Below are positions 27,695 to 36,600 of a stretch of DNA of 64,000 nucleotides, piece by piece (within the stretch, counting starts at the first letter, position 1; the number at the start of each line of letters is the position of its first letter). A program made the position numbers and the translations under genes. The notes beneath the pieces were generated by a model. The model was given only the letters and a program-made list of their open reading frames with translations, had not been told where the DNA came from and ran no database searches. This stretch comes from Bin80 sp965116685 (lineage in GTDB: Bacteria > Bacteroidota > Rhodothermia > Rhodothermales > Bin80): NCBI GenBank assembly GCA_965116685.1, contig OZ220707.1:2666001-2730000 (forward strand), given 5' to 3'.

Positions 27695-29752
27695 ATGGAT
27701 AAAACTACAGTATTGGGGGCATATCTTGATCAAAACGGGGTGAACTTTTCTATTTTTAGTGCAAACGCTGATCGCGTGGAGCTGGTCCTGCTTGATGAAG
27801 AGCATTCCTTGCAACGTACAATAGACGTAAACGGACGTACCGGGGATGTGTGGCATGTGTATGTACCGGGAATACAGGCGGGACAGCGGTATGCTTACCG
27901 TGTCCATGGCCCTTGGGCTCCAGATGAAGGACACCGGTTCAATAGTGCAAAGCTGCTGTTGGACCCGTACGCTCGTGCCATCAGCAGGATGCCGGTGTGG
28001 GACGACAGTCTGTTTGGTCACGACCGCAATCGTGATGATCGGGTCCTGAATCCAGAAGATAGCGCATCCTATGCACCGATTGGTGTGGTGACTGATCCCA
28101 GGGCCTCAGGAAGATTGAAGACGAAACCTGATATCCCTTGGATAGATACCGTGATCTATGAAACGCACATCAAAGGGCTGAGCATCCAGAACCCGGATGT
28201 TCCCCCTTCGCTTCGCGGGACTTATCTGGGGGCTGCCTCCGATGCAGTTCTGGCTCATCTGAAGTATCTAGGCGTGACGACCATTGAATTATTGCCCGTC
28301 TACGCTGCGGTGCAGGATGAGCGTCTTGTAAAAAATGAGATGTCGCAGTATTGGGGATATAACCCCCTTTCCTACTTTGCTCCAGATTCGCGTTTTTCGG
28401 CTGGTGATCCGGTCTCGGCGATCGAAGAATTCAGGGGGATGGTGGATGCAATGCATGACCATGGATTTGAAGTAATCCTTGATGTGGTTTATAACCATAC
28501 AGGGGAGGGGGACCATCTGGGGCCAACCCTATCCTGGCGGGGCATTGATAACGCCTCTTATTATGCACCAAAACCTGGACAGCCCCGCTTTCTCTATGAC
28601 AGTACCGGATGCGGCAATACCTTGCGTGCGGAGCATGTACATGTCCGTCGTCTCATTATGGATAGTCTACGGTATTGGGTAGAAGTGATGAATGTAGATG
28701 GCTTTCGCTTTGATCTGGCCAGCACACTGCTTCGGGAGCACGGCAGATTCAATCGTGAAAGCGGATGGTTGCAAATGGTACAACAGGATCCTGTTTTATC
28801 CGGGGTAAAGTTGATTGCCGAGCCGTGGGATCTGGGTCACTCAGGCTATCAATTAGGTACGTATCCTCCGCCTTGGAGAGAGTGGAATGATAAGTATCGT
28901 GATGTCGTACGGCGTTACTGGAGTGGTGAGTCCGGCATAACGGGGCAGTTTGCCACGCGCATTACCGGTTCGAGTGATCTGTTTGCTCCAGGGCATCGCC
29001 GCCCCTCGGCATCCATTAATTACGTGACCTCGCACGATGGGTTTACACTCCAGGACTTGGTATCCTATGAGAGGAAACACAATGAGGCCAATCAGGAAAA
29101 TGGCCGTGATGGCAGATCTGTAAACTACAGTCAGAATTGCGGTCAGGAAGGCAGATCGACGAATCCAGATATCCTGGCACATCGGGACCGCTTGAAGCGC
29201 AGTTTGCTGACCACTTTGTTTGTATCTCAGGGAGTTCCCATGCTTTTGGGAGGAGACGAGCTTGGCAGGACACAGCGGGGCAATAATAATCCTTACTGTC
29301 AGGATAATGAGATCTCATGGTACGACTGGAACCTCGACGAATCCAATAAAGAGCAGTTCGAATTTGTGCGTGAGTTGATTACGTTCCGCAAGGCCCATCC
29401 ATCTCTACGGCGTAACCGATTCCTGACGGGACAAGTAGAAAAAAATGGCTTGCCCGATGCGATTTGGTGGCACCCGGAAGGACGTGTCATGCGCTCCGAA
29501 GACTGGGCATCAACCCAGGCATTCGGAATGTGGCTTGCCGCACCAGATATGCTATTAATTTGTTTCAACCCGACTGACGAAGCAGTCCGGTTCAGGCTCT
29601 CGAATGAGTATGTATGGAGCTGGGGGCTGGGATGGGGGGAGAGCACGGTTGTGGCAGGCGAAGACTCAAAAGGAGGAGTTGCCAGTGTTACCTCGCAGTC
29701 CGTACTAATCCTGCGCGTTCAGTCGTCTACTTTGGAGCGTGGCGCGGTGTAG
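27695..29752 (+). CDS. glgX: Glycogen debranching enzyme (isoamylase type)
   Basis: GlgX cleaves alpha-1,6 linkages of short outer chains left by phosphorylase. 685 residues: an N-terminal CBM48 domain (NGVNFSIFSANADRVELVLLDE), a GH13 barrel with VIYETHIKGLS, DVVYNHTGEG, nucleophile Asp in DGFRFDLAS, acid/base Glu in AEPWDLG, and VTSHDGFTLQDLVSY, then a short beta C-terminus. The length is typical. It is transcribed away from glgE; the intergenic region should hold both promoters, but no clear Shine-Dalgarno precedes the ATG. Its last 48 bases overlap the 3' end of malQ on the opposite strand. Confidence 0.95.
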   Translation: MDKTTVLGAYLDQNGVNFSIFSANADRVELVLLDEEHSLQRTIDVNGRTGDVWHVYVPGIQAGQRYAYRVHGPWAPDEGHRFNSAKLLLDPYARAISRMPVWDDSLFGHDRNRDDRVLNPEDSASYAPIGVVTDPRASGRLKTKPDIPWIDTVIYETHIKGLSIQNPDVPPSLRGTYLGAASDAVLAHLKYLGVTTIELLPVYAAVQDERLVKNEMSQYWGYNPLSYFAPDSRFSAGDPVSAIEEFRGMVDAMHDHGFEVILDVVYNHTGEGDHLGPTLSWRGIDNASYYAPKPGQPRFLYDSTGCGNTLRAEHVHVRRLIMDSLRYWVEVMNVDGFRFDLASTLLREHGRFNRESGWLQMVQQDPVLSGVKLIAEPWDLGHSGYQLGTYPPPWREWNDKYRDVVRRYWSGESGITGQFATRITGSSDLFAPGHRRPSASINYVTSHDGFTLQDLVSYERKHNEANQENGRDGRSVNYSQNCGQEGRSTNPDILAHRDRLKRSLLTTLFVSQGVPMLLGGDELGRTQRGNNNPYCQDNEISWYDWNLDESNKEQFEFVRELITFRKAHPSLRRNRFLTGQVEKNGLPDAIWWHPEGRVMRSEDWASTQAFGMWLAAPDMLLICFNPTDEAVRFRLSNEYVWSWGLGWGESTVVAGEDSKGGVASVTSQSVLILRVQSSTLERGAV

Positions 29753-31192
29753 CCATTGGCCGGCGACTTCCCGCAACTGTGCATGTTGCTCTGGCAGAAG
29801 GGACCAGCGCCAGTTTCCAAAAGAGGTTCCAGGGAAGTTCATCCGGGCATAACTGTCGAGCCCCAGGACATCCTGTACAGGTAGAATCACCATTCTGGCC
29901 TCGGAGTCCAAACACCGCTCGATGGCCTTCCGGCATACGTCTTCATCGAATTCGATTTGCAAATAATCCTTTGCGAATCCATGTTCATATTCGGTCAGCG
30001 TGTTCCACCAACCGAGAAGCGTATTGTTGTCGTGGGTGCCGGTATACACGCACTGATTAGGTTTATAGTTGTGTGGTAGGTGCAGGTTATCCATTCCTGC
30101 GTCAAACCCAAACTGGATGACGGCCATCCCGGGGAACGCGTTCGTCTGCATCAGTTCAATCACATCCGGTGTGATCACTCCAAGGTCTTCCGCGAGGATG
30201 GGCAGCGGGCCGAGCTTTTCTGTAAGCCGGTCAAAGAAAGGTTGTCCAGGGCCGGTTACCCAGCGTCCACGAACGGCGGTCGCTTCCGTTGCCGGGATCT
30301 CCCAGTATCCAGCGAACCCGCGAAAATGATCAAGCCGGATGCCGTCGCAGAGGCTGAGCGCCCGTTTCATCCGGCGGATCCACCAGCCGAATCCTTCTGC
30401 TTCCATTGCTTTCCAGCGGTAGATCGGATTTCCCCAGCGTTGTCCGGTTTTGCTGAAAAAGTCTGGAGGAACGCCGGCAACTACCAGCGGCTCACCGGCA
30501 TTGTCGAGCTCAAACAGTTCAGGGTGTGCCCACACGTCTACACTGTCATGTGCGACGTAGATGGGTAGATCCCCCATGATCTTGATTCCCTTTTGTCCGC
30601 AATACTCATGGAGCCTTCGCCATTGGCAATCAAAAAGAAACTGCTCGAACAGGTAGAACTGGATTTCAGGCGAATCTGTCTCCAACGATTTTTTTTCAGG
30701 TGGTTTTCGGTCTTCTGCGGGCCAGTTCGTCCAGATTCGGTTGCACTGCTGCGCTTTTTGCGCCTGAAAGGCGGCATACGGCAGCAGCCAATCCTTCTCT
30801 CTATTTACGAAGGAAATGAATTCATCGGTCTGTGGCTGTTTCACGAATCGGGAGAATGCCTGCCCCAGCAGGGTTGACTTGTAATTGGAAACGTTCTGAT
30901 AATCTACACTGCTGTCTGGGTGTGGGCAATTGGTGTTGATTTCTCTCTCGGTAGACCACCCATCCTGTACCATCAGTTCGGGGCTGATCAGGAGCGGGTT
31001 TCCCGCAAATGATGCAGGGCTTGCGTAGGGAGAGTCTCCCAGCCCTACGGGGCATACAGGGAGCATTTGCCACCAGGTCTGACCGGCTTCCACCAGCGTA
31101 TCAACAAATTTCCATGCTTCCGGTCCTAGGTCCCCAACACCAAAGTGGCTGGGCAGGGAGGTTACATGCAATAGAAGTCCACTGGAGCGCAT
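29705..31192 (-). CDS. malQ: 4-alpha-glucanotransferase
   Basis: MalQ/amylomaltase (GH77) transfers glucan segments between maltooligosaccharides, recycling the short chains released by GlgX. 495 residues, normal for the short bacterial type without N-terminal starch-binding domains. It opens with the family signature RSSGLLLHVTSLPSHFGVGDLG and WWQMLPVCPVGLGDSPYAS. The catalytic parts include IRLDHFRGFAGYWEIPA (nucleophile Asp), LAEDLGVITPDV (acid/base Glu) and YTGTHDNNTLLGWW. It is convergent with glgX, the stop codons being passed by 48 bases. With glgE, glgB and glgX it makes a compact alpha-glucan gene set. Confidence 0.95.
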   Translation of the reverse strand: MRSSGLLLHVTSLPSHFGVGDLGPEAWKFVDTLVEAGQTWWQMLPVCPVGLGDSPYASPASFAGNPLLISPELMVQDGWSTEREINTNCPHPDSSVDYQNVSNYKSTLLGQAFSRFVKQPQTDEFISFVNREKDWLLPYAAFQAQKAQQCNRIWTNWPAEDRKPPEKKSLETDSPEIQFYLFEQFLFDCQWRRLHEYCGQKGIKIMGDLPIYVAHDSVDVWAHPELFELDNAGEPLVVAGVPPDFFSKTGQRWGNPIYRWKAMEAEGFGWWIRRMKRALSLCDGIRLDHFRGFAGYWEIPATEATAVRGRWVTGPGQPFFDRLTEKLGPLPILAEDLGVITPDVIELMQTNAFPGMAVIQFGFDAGMDNLHLPHNYKPNQCVYTGTHDNNTLLGWWNTLTEYEHGFAKDYLQIEFDEDVCRKAIERCLDSEARMVILPVQDVLGLDSYARMNFPGTSFGNWRWSLLPEQHAQLREVAGQWLHRATLQSRRLNAQD

Positions 31193-31200
31193 TACGGTTT

Positions 31201-31701
31201 ATGAGCGTACGACTCATGCAAACTTCAATCAGACGATTTCGTGCCATGCAAACAGGTATTCAGGTGGGAATTGCCACGCCCCGTGAACTCTCAGGTTTGG
31301 CGCGCCTCTTTGATGGTTACCGGCGGTTTTATGGGATGGAATCCGACCTTGCAGGGGCCCAGGCTTTTCTCGCGGAGCGTATGCGTCGTGGTGATTCTGC
31401 GCTTCTTGTAGCCAAAGAAAGGGAGGGGTTGCCCGTTGGATTTATACAGCTTTATCCGGCATTTTCATCGGTACGTATGGGACCAATCCTGATTCTGAAT
31501 GACTTGTATGTAGACCAGGATCGGCGTGGTCGGGGCATTGGGGAGCAGTTGATGGAGGCGGCGAGGCGGCATGCTATGCAGAATGGATGCATTGCATTGG
31601 AGTTAGCAACTGAAAAAACCAATGAGTGTGCACAGCGCCTTTACGAAAAGCTGGGATATTTACGAGATCAAACGTTTTATCATTATGCTCTTGATCTTTA
31701 G
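31201..31701 (+). CDS. GNAT-family N-acetyltransferase
   Basis: A 166-residue acetyltransferase from ATG 31201; ATG 31246 (MQTGIQVGIATPREL) is an equally good start and leaves room for a promoter, since malQ begins divergently only 8 bases away. The acetyl-CoA-binding motif A is DLYVDQDRRGRGIGEQLMEAA, and a C-terminal CAQRLYEKLGYLRD segment is typical of the family. The substrate cannot be told. Longer upstream reading (to 31009) overlaps malQ and is unlikely to be coding. Confidence 0.85.
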   Translation: MSVRLMQTSIRRFRAMQTGIQVGIATPRELSGLARLFDGYRRFYGMESDLAGAQAFLAERMRRGDSALLVAKEREGLPVGFIQLYPAFSSVRMGPILILNDLYVDQDRRGRGIGEQLMEAARRHAMQNGCIALELATEKTNECAQRLYEKLGYLRDQTFYHYALDL

Positions 31702-31892
31702 GTTACCCAGTGCAGCATTACATCGATCCGTGTAAAAAAATTCCCTATTCCTTGTTGCCCGTATTTTTTATGAGAGCTTTAGCATTTTGCAGAGTTTTTG
31801 ACCAAGTATAACAAGGGCAGTGTGAAGCCCTTTCAAGGCCTATGAAGCGGGAATGCTATAGTAGAACCAACAACACGCAATGCTGATGTATC

Positions 31893-32324
31893 CTAGGTTT
31901 CTGGACACCTTTGCCCCCATTTCCTGTTAATCGGCCTTCGTCCGTGTACTCCTGAGCGTGTTATTGTTGCGATGTATGGTCGGCTATTCTTTTCGATGAA
32001 CCTGAGGAGTTTTGGCTTGTTTTGTACCACCAATTGTCCTTTCTCTGAATGTGTACTATTCTTGGATCGAACAATAAATAGCCCCAATTGGTTATCCATT
32101 ACAAACCCAGTCTGAGACGTATTTTGGGCAATCTCGTAATCTTCAGTGAATGCGAAATACCCCTCATCAGACACCGCTTTAATCCATATTTCATCGGGCA
32201 CACCCTTTTCAAGAATTTCTCTATGTCTGACTACTTGCAAATCAGATTTTCTAAGGGGCTTGATAAAATGGTCGCTGTCAAGGCATTCGTCTACATAAAA
32301 CGTATGCAATTTAGCGTGTCGCAT
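31893..32324 (-). CDS. DUF5615-type PIN-like toxin candidate
   Basis: 143 residues beginning MRHAKLHTFYVDECL. The opening FYVDECLDSDHFIKPLR and the later FAFTEDYEIAQ match the acidic positions of DUF5615/Mut7-C-like PIN-fold proteins, which are proposed RNases of toxin-antitoxin pairs. The C-terminal ~40 residues, rich in Arg and Lys, extend past the usual family length (about 110). It overlaps the DUF433 gene by 14 bases and is downstream of it, the usual antitoxin-first order. Ribonuclease activity is inferred, not shown. Confidence 0.65.
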   Translation of the reverse strand: MRHAKLHTFYVDECLDSDHFIKPLRKSDLQVVRHREILEKGVPDEIWIKAVSDEGYFAFTEDYEIAQNTSQTGFVMDNQLGLFIVRSKNSTHSEKGQLVVQNKPKLLRFIEKNSRPYIATITRSGVHGRRPINRKWGQRCPET

Positions 32325-32964
32325 AGGCTATGGCATCCTCAACTTTCTCAATGGAGCTAATCCCATAGCCCGCCGCAATTTCTTCTAAGGATTCACCAGC
32401 CTTGTATCTGTTCCGTACAACCGAGACTGCTATACCAGTCCCAGATATTGTGGGCCGTCCAAAACGAATTCGAGGATCTATCCTGATGCTCTTTTTTTTC
32501 TCGCGCCCAGGAATCCAGGGATACAATACGTCAGGAAGATTTTCTTCTCCAAACTCAATTCGATTGATGTACTTGCCAATAAGGTCTTCTGACTCAACTT
32601 GTCCATGACGTGAAGCATTTAACAAAACACCCTTGGCGTGTATAAAGTAAACGTCGGTTCCAACACGAATCCCAGGATTGATAAGTGGGTATCGAATTCT
32701 AAGGTTCTTTTTGAGGTATTCCGAAGCCTCCCGTATTTTGGAGAGAGGAATCTTCAGTGTTTTCCTCATGTACGCAATCGCGAAAGCCTCTGAAAGTTGA
32801 AGGAAATTCAATGCTCGGTCGCGATGCGAAACCGATACAACAGACTCTCTGTGGTTGCTCCGTAGCCACGAGTAAAGTGTGGAGTGGGGTATCCGCAGCG
32901 CTCTGGATACATCTTGCCGGGAATAAAGGGGATACTCCCGTACGGGAATTTCACCGTAGATCAT
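32311..32964 (-). CDS. DUF433 antitoxin-like protein with N-terminal helix-turn-helix
   Basis: 217 residues. The C-terminal ~60 form a DUF433 domain: IRIDPRIRFGRPTISGTGI, then SLEEIAAGYGIS and EDAIAYA. The N-terminal half starts with a MerR-like helix-turn-helix (YSRQDVSRALRIPHSTLYSW) and an additional ~100-residue region. Plain DUF433 antitoxins are about 75 residues, so this is a fused, longer form that can plausibly bind its own promoter. It is followed by a DUF5615 gene with a 14-base overlap, the common partner of DUF433, which supports a toxin-antitoxin call. The start ATG at 32964 has no strong ribosome-binding site. Confidence 0.75.
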   Translation of the reverse strand: MIYGEIPVREYPLYSRQDVSRALRIPHSTLYSWLRSNHRESVVSVSHRDRALNFLQLSEAFAIAYMRKTLKIPLSKIREASEYLKKNLRIRYPLINPGIRVGTDVYFIHAKGVLLNASRHGQVESEDLIGKYINRIEFGEENLPDVLYPWIPGREKKKSIRIDPRIRFGRPTISGTGIAVSVVRNRYKAGESLEEIAAGYGISSIEKVEDAIAYATR

Positions 32965-33045
32965 GTGCTCGAGTCAAGAGAGAAAGCCGGTTTGAGTGAG
33001 TATACAAGCCCCAGTGCAATTAGTTTTGCTTGTCCTGTCAAGAGA

Positions 33046-33373
33046 ACGAACTCTTCTGGGATGTCTGGGGATTGAGCATAAACGCACCGTTGTATTCCTG
33101 AAGAAGGCTGGAGGCTTTTTTGCTGCACCTGTGCTCCTGCAGGCATTTGGTATACAGATGGTCAGGGTCCGATCAAGACCACATGCTATTTGGGTGGACT
33201 GCCCGCCTGATTAGTGTGAAGCTGGCGATTTCACTGCTTGCATTTCTTTTTGTCCGTGTGCCATGGAGGGTCCATACGATTATCCCCGGGGCGTGGACCA
33301 TCTCGGTCGGGTTGACTGTATTGGATCTCCAGGGGCCCGCCGCGAGACCGCCCCAATTTTACTCTACATGAGA
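33046..33373 (+). pseudogene. Decayed partial copy of the YaaW-like gene
   Basis: This stretch matches 39713-40043 closely by eye on the same strand (for example CCTGAAGAAGGCTGGAGG, CATACGATTATCCC and CAATTTTACTCTAC occur in both), but it carries indels and stops. Only the C-terminal ~110 codons' worth is present; the N-terminal half of the gene is missing. It lies in the ~640-base gap between the DUF433 gene and the NACHT-like gene, and the rest of that gap (32965-33045 and 33374-33602) holds nothing recognisable. It is a direct repeat of the intact gene on the far side of the 33603-39070 unit. Confidence 0.88.
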
Positions 33374-33602
33374 CATCTCCGTCTTCATTTGTTGGTGATA
33401 TGAATACGATCTATCTCCCATATTGTCGCTGGCTTAAATTTTGATTTTCGCGGGACACATATTGAGAGCGTCTTTATGATTCATCTTGGTGAATGAGCAG
33501 TTGGTCTATCCGAAACAAATCAGTTAGGTAGGGAATCTATTGGGATTCCGAAAAATCAACCACATCCTTCTTGTCTGACCAGAGCGAGCAATACAGAGTA
33601 TG

Positions 33603-36600
33603 CTATTCCCCATCCGCATACCGCTCTTTTAGGTCCACATCAATCACGACGATATGGATTTTTTCCCTAAGGGGCGAATCAAGTTGCTTTTTAAGTAGAT
33701 TTTTTAATTCTTTCGGCTCGTTCGGGATGCATCCCTCCGGTGCGATGACTTTCATGTATTTGGTACCAAACCAGAACACTAGATAGATCCCATAACCGTC
33801 GGAATTGGGATCGCGCGTGTATTTCGGTACGAGTTGCTCGCTAATTCCGTGCCAGATCTCCCGATGTGAGTTCTTCTTTATTTCAATGGGAACTGAGAGA
33901 TCGGATCCGTACGATACGCGGATATCTGCCCTCGTCTCATCTGCATACATTCCCTCTGGTTGAGCGTCAATATCGTGTTGACGGAGAACTGCTTTCAAAT
34001 CTGAAAGCAATGCATTGCGGCAGTCATTTTCGTGTTGGGGCTCAATAGGTTTTCTAGTCTTCTGATCCCGGTGCCAGTACTGGCGCCAATCACTGGTTGG
34101 CCCATTACGTATTCGGTTTGCCAATTTTTCAAGGACATCGGTTGTCAGAGCCGCAAGATCAGCGGCACTTGCAGGTGGGCCATTTTGGAGAGTTTCTTGA
34201 ATCTGTTCAATACTGAAATCCAATCGTTTCGCTGCGCGGCTATTCCATGCCTGAGCTTCCCGAGCTTGTCGAATCTCTTGCTTCCAGGTAGTCAGGTCGG
34301 GATCGTCAACCAGCAAAGCAAGTGCTTCTGCCGCATCGTCATCACTACGCCTGCCAAGTTCTCCAATCCATGGGGTAAGGGAGGACAGGTTATTTCTCAT
34401 TCCGTTACCAAGAACGTAAGGGCCTTCCTGAAAAGCGAGGCTTTGCCCCCGTTTACCTAACGCTTGGATAAGCGAAGATAATTCTTCTGGCTGCCAATCA
34501 CTCATGTCTCTGAAGATGAATTCTCTGCTGCCACTCGTTATTAGAAAATCAAAGATATGGCGTATACGGGGCTCTTCCCCAGCAGAAAGAAAATCTACGA
34601 GCAATGGAAGACAGTGATCTCTGGCAACAGACAGTCCTGCACAAAGCCAATATGCCTTTTGACCTGTATCCATATTTTCACGATTCAGTCGTTTTAAGAC
34701 AACCTTACGGAAATCTTCGGTGGACATGCTGCCGGCGAGAATAACACTCCAGAGGACGACGCGAAGCGAGTCCAACTGGTATCCACTGCACCGAGTAGGG
34801 AAGACCGTGAACATTCTGTTCACAGCAAGCTGTGCGACTCGGAGATATTCCCGGTCGTAAGCCATCTTATACAAATACTCATTCGGCAGTAATTTGGCGC
34901 GAACACAAGCGTTATGAATAGAAACGAGTGAATCAGTCACAGCCTCTGGGTATCGTTTAAGAGCTTGCTCAAACCACGTTTTGGGGCAATTCGAATTGGC
35001 GTTGTTGTTGCCTGTCCAATTGTGTAGACGAGGTATATCTGTAACGAGGTAAAACCCCAGAAACCGCCGAATTTCTTGATCATTTAGATGACTTAGAATC
35101 ATGCCAGTCTCATACTCCATTTCCTGCATTCCAGCTAAGAAGGGGAGTGCAAAATACGACCGCTGGTTGTTCTCGTGAAGTTTAGCAATCTGTTCAAGAT
35201 CCGGCAGGTCATCACGATTCAATAGACTTCGAAATCCCTCAAGTGTCGCTTGGACGAGGCTTTGGTCACCATTCATGTAGGATTCTAGGGAAGTCCTTGG
35301 GTGATTGTCTTGGAAAATTGATCCAGAGAAATAGATACGAGCAAGCCGGTCTAGCAATACCGGTGAGCAGTGCCCCTTTGCTAATTCGATTTTTTGTTGC
35401 CGTACAGGTTCGAGTTCTATTCGTCTCCGTTCCTGAAGGGCAGCTTGTCTTTCTGCTCGTCTCTCTCTACGTTCGGCTTCCTTCCGTTCACGCTGGTTTT
35501 TGTCTCTCAGCCGCCCACGATTCCATTTGCATAAGCTTGATATACCTGACACGGCTTGCTCCACCTTGTTGTCGGACAACGGATCTCCCCATCCTTCCCT
35601 TATCAAGACGGACCACTCTGCAAGCCTCTTTGCGACCATTGGATATGTGTCCCAAAGCTCTGCTGCACGGGCAATACACCATGAACGAAATCCAGCAGGT
35701 GTATTCGTCCCTACGAACTTTAGTCCGATCGTGTTATCGTTCACGATCTTGGATTTCTGTGTGATCAGGTCATGTTCAATGAGGGCATACTGTTTGTCTT
35801 TTCGCTGATCTAGCCAATTATGGATTTTTTCACTCGCTTCACGATCATGCTGTCCAATGAAATCAACTGAACTCTCTGCCGGAATTAGGTCGGATGAGAG
35901 ATCATCTAATTCAATAAGTTCAAACCAGCGATATAGCTCAGGGAGTTCCAGTTTATCTCCGGATAATTCCAATCCTCGTGCAAGAAGTTCAAGTACAATA
36001 TCCGCGAGGTTGTATCGTGCCAATTTTGGGATGACTTCGGAGGATTGACCACAAAGAGAATTGATCAATCCTCTAATTTGTTCTTCATTTGATCTAGTCA
36101 CGAGATCCATCCAGAAGTTTGGGTAAGCCGGAAGGTAGTCCTCAATAGACCCGTTTGGTAGATAATCCCATACTTTCGAGGGCTGTAATTCACCGGGATA
36201 TAAGAATTCCAACACCATCTCTCGTAGGCTAGGTTTTTCATCCAGCAACTCATTTTCCGTCAAGTCCTCGAGGATTCTCCGCAGAATTTCACCGCGCCCT
36301 GGAGTGTCCATAAGCATCCGGTTTAGCACGTGGAGAGCCTGGCGGCGAACACTTCCATTCCAACTATGATCGTAGATGATCGGCAACAGTTTATCGTATT
36401 CATTTTTCAACTGTTGGTCTGGGAGGGCTTGCTCGTTCATGCTCGCACTATGGTGCATCTGATAAACGCCTCTAAGCAGTTGATAAACGAGCGTTTTCCT
36501 GCTATTTGAGCGTATAGGCGAGTCGGTCAGTTCCCAAATCAGTGATCTGCCTTGATTACCAGCCAAGGTGCCGAGGGCGGCTGCAGAAGGCCAAGTGTAC

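Noticed and set aside
33374..33602. Additional promoter or small gene between the YaaW fragment and the NACHT-like gene's 3' end
   Set aside because: No start codon with a plausible protein and no structured repeat was seen.
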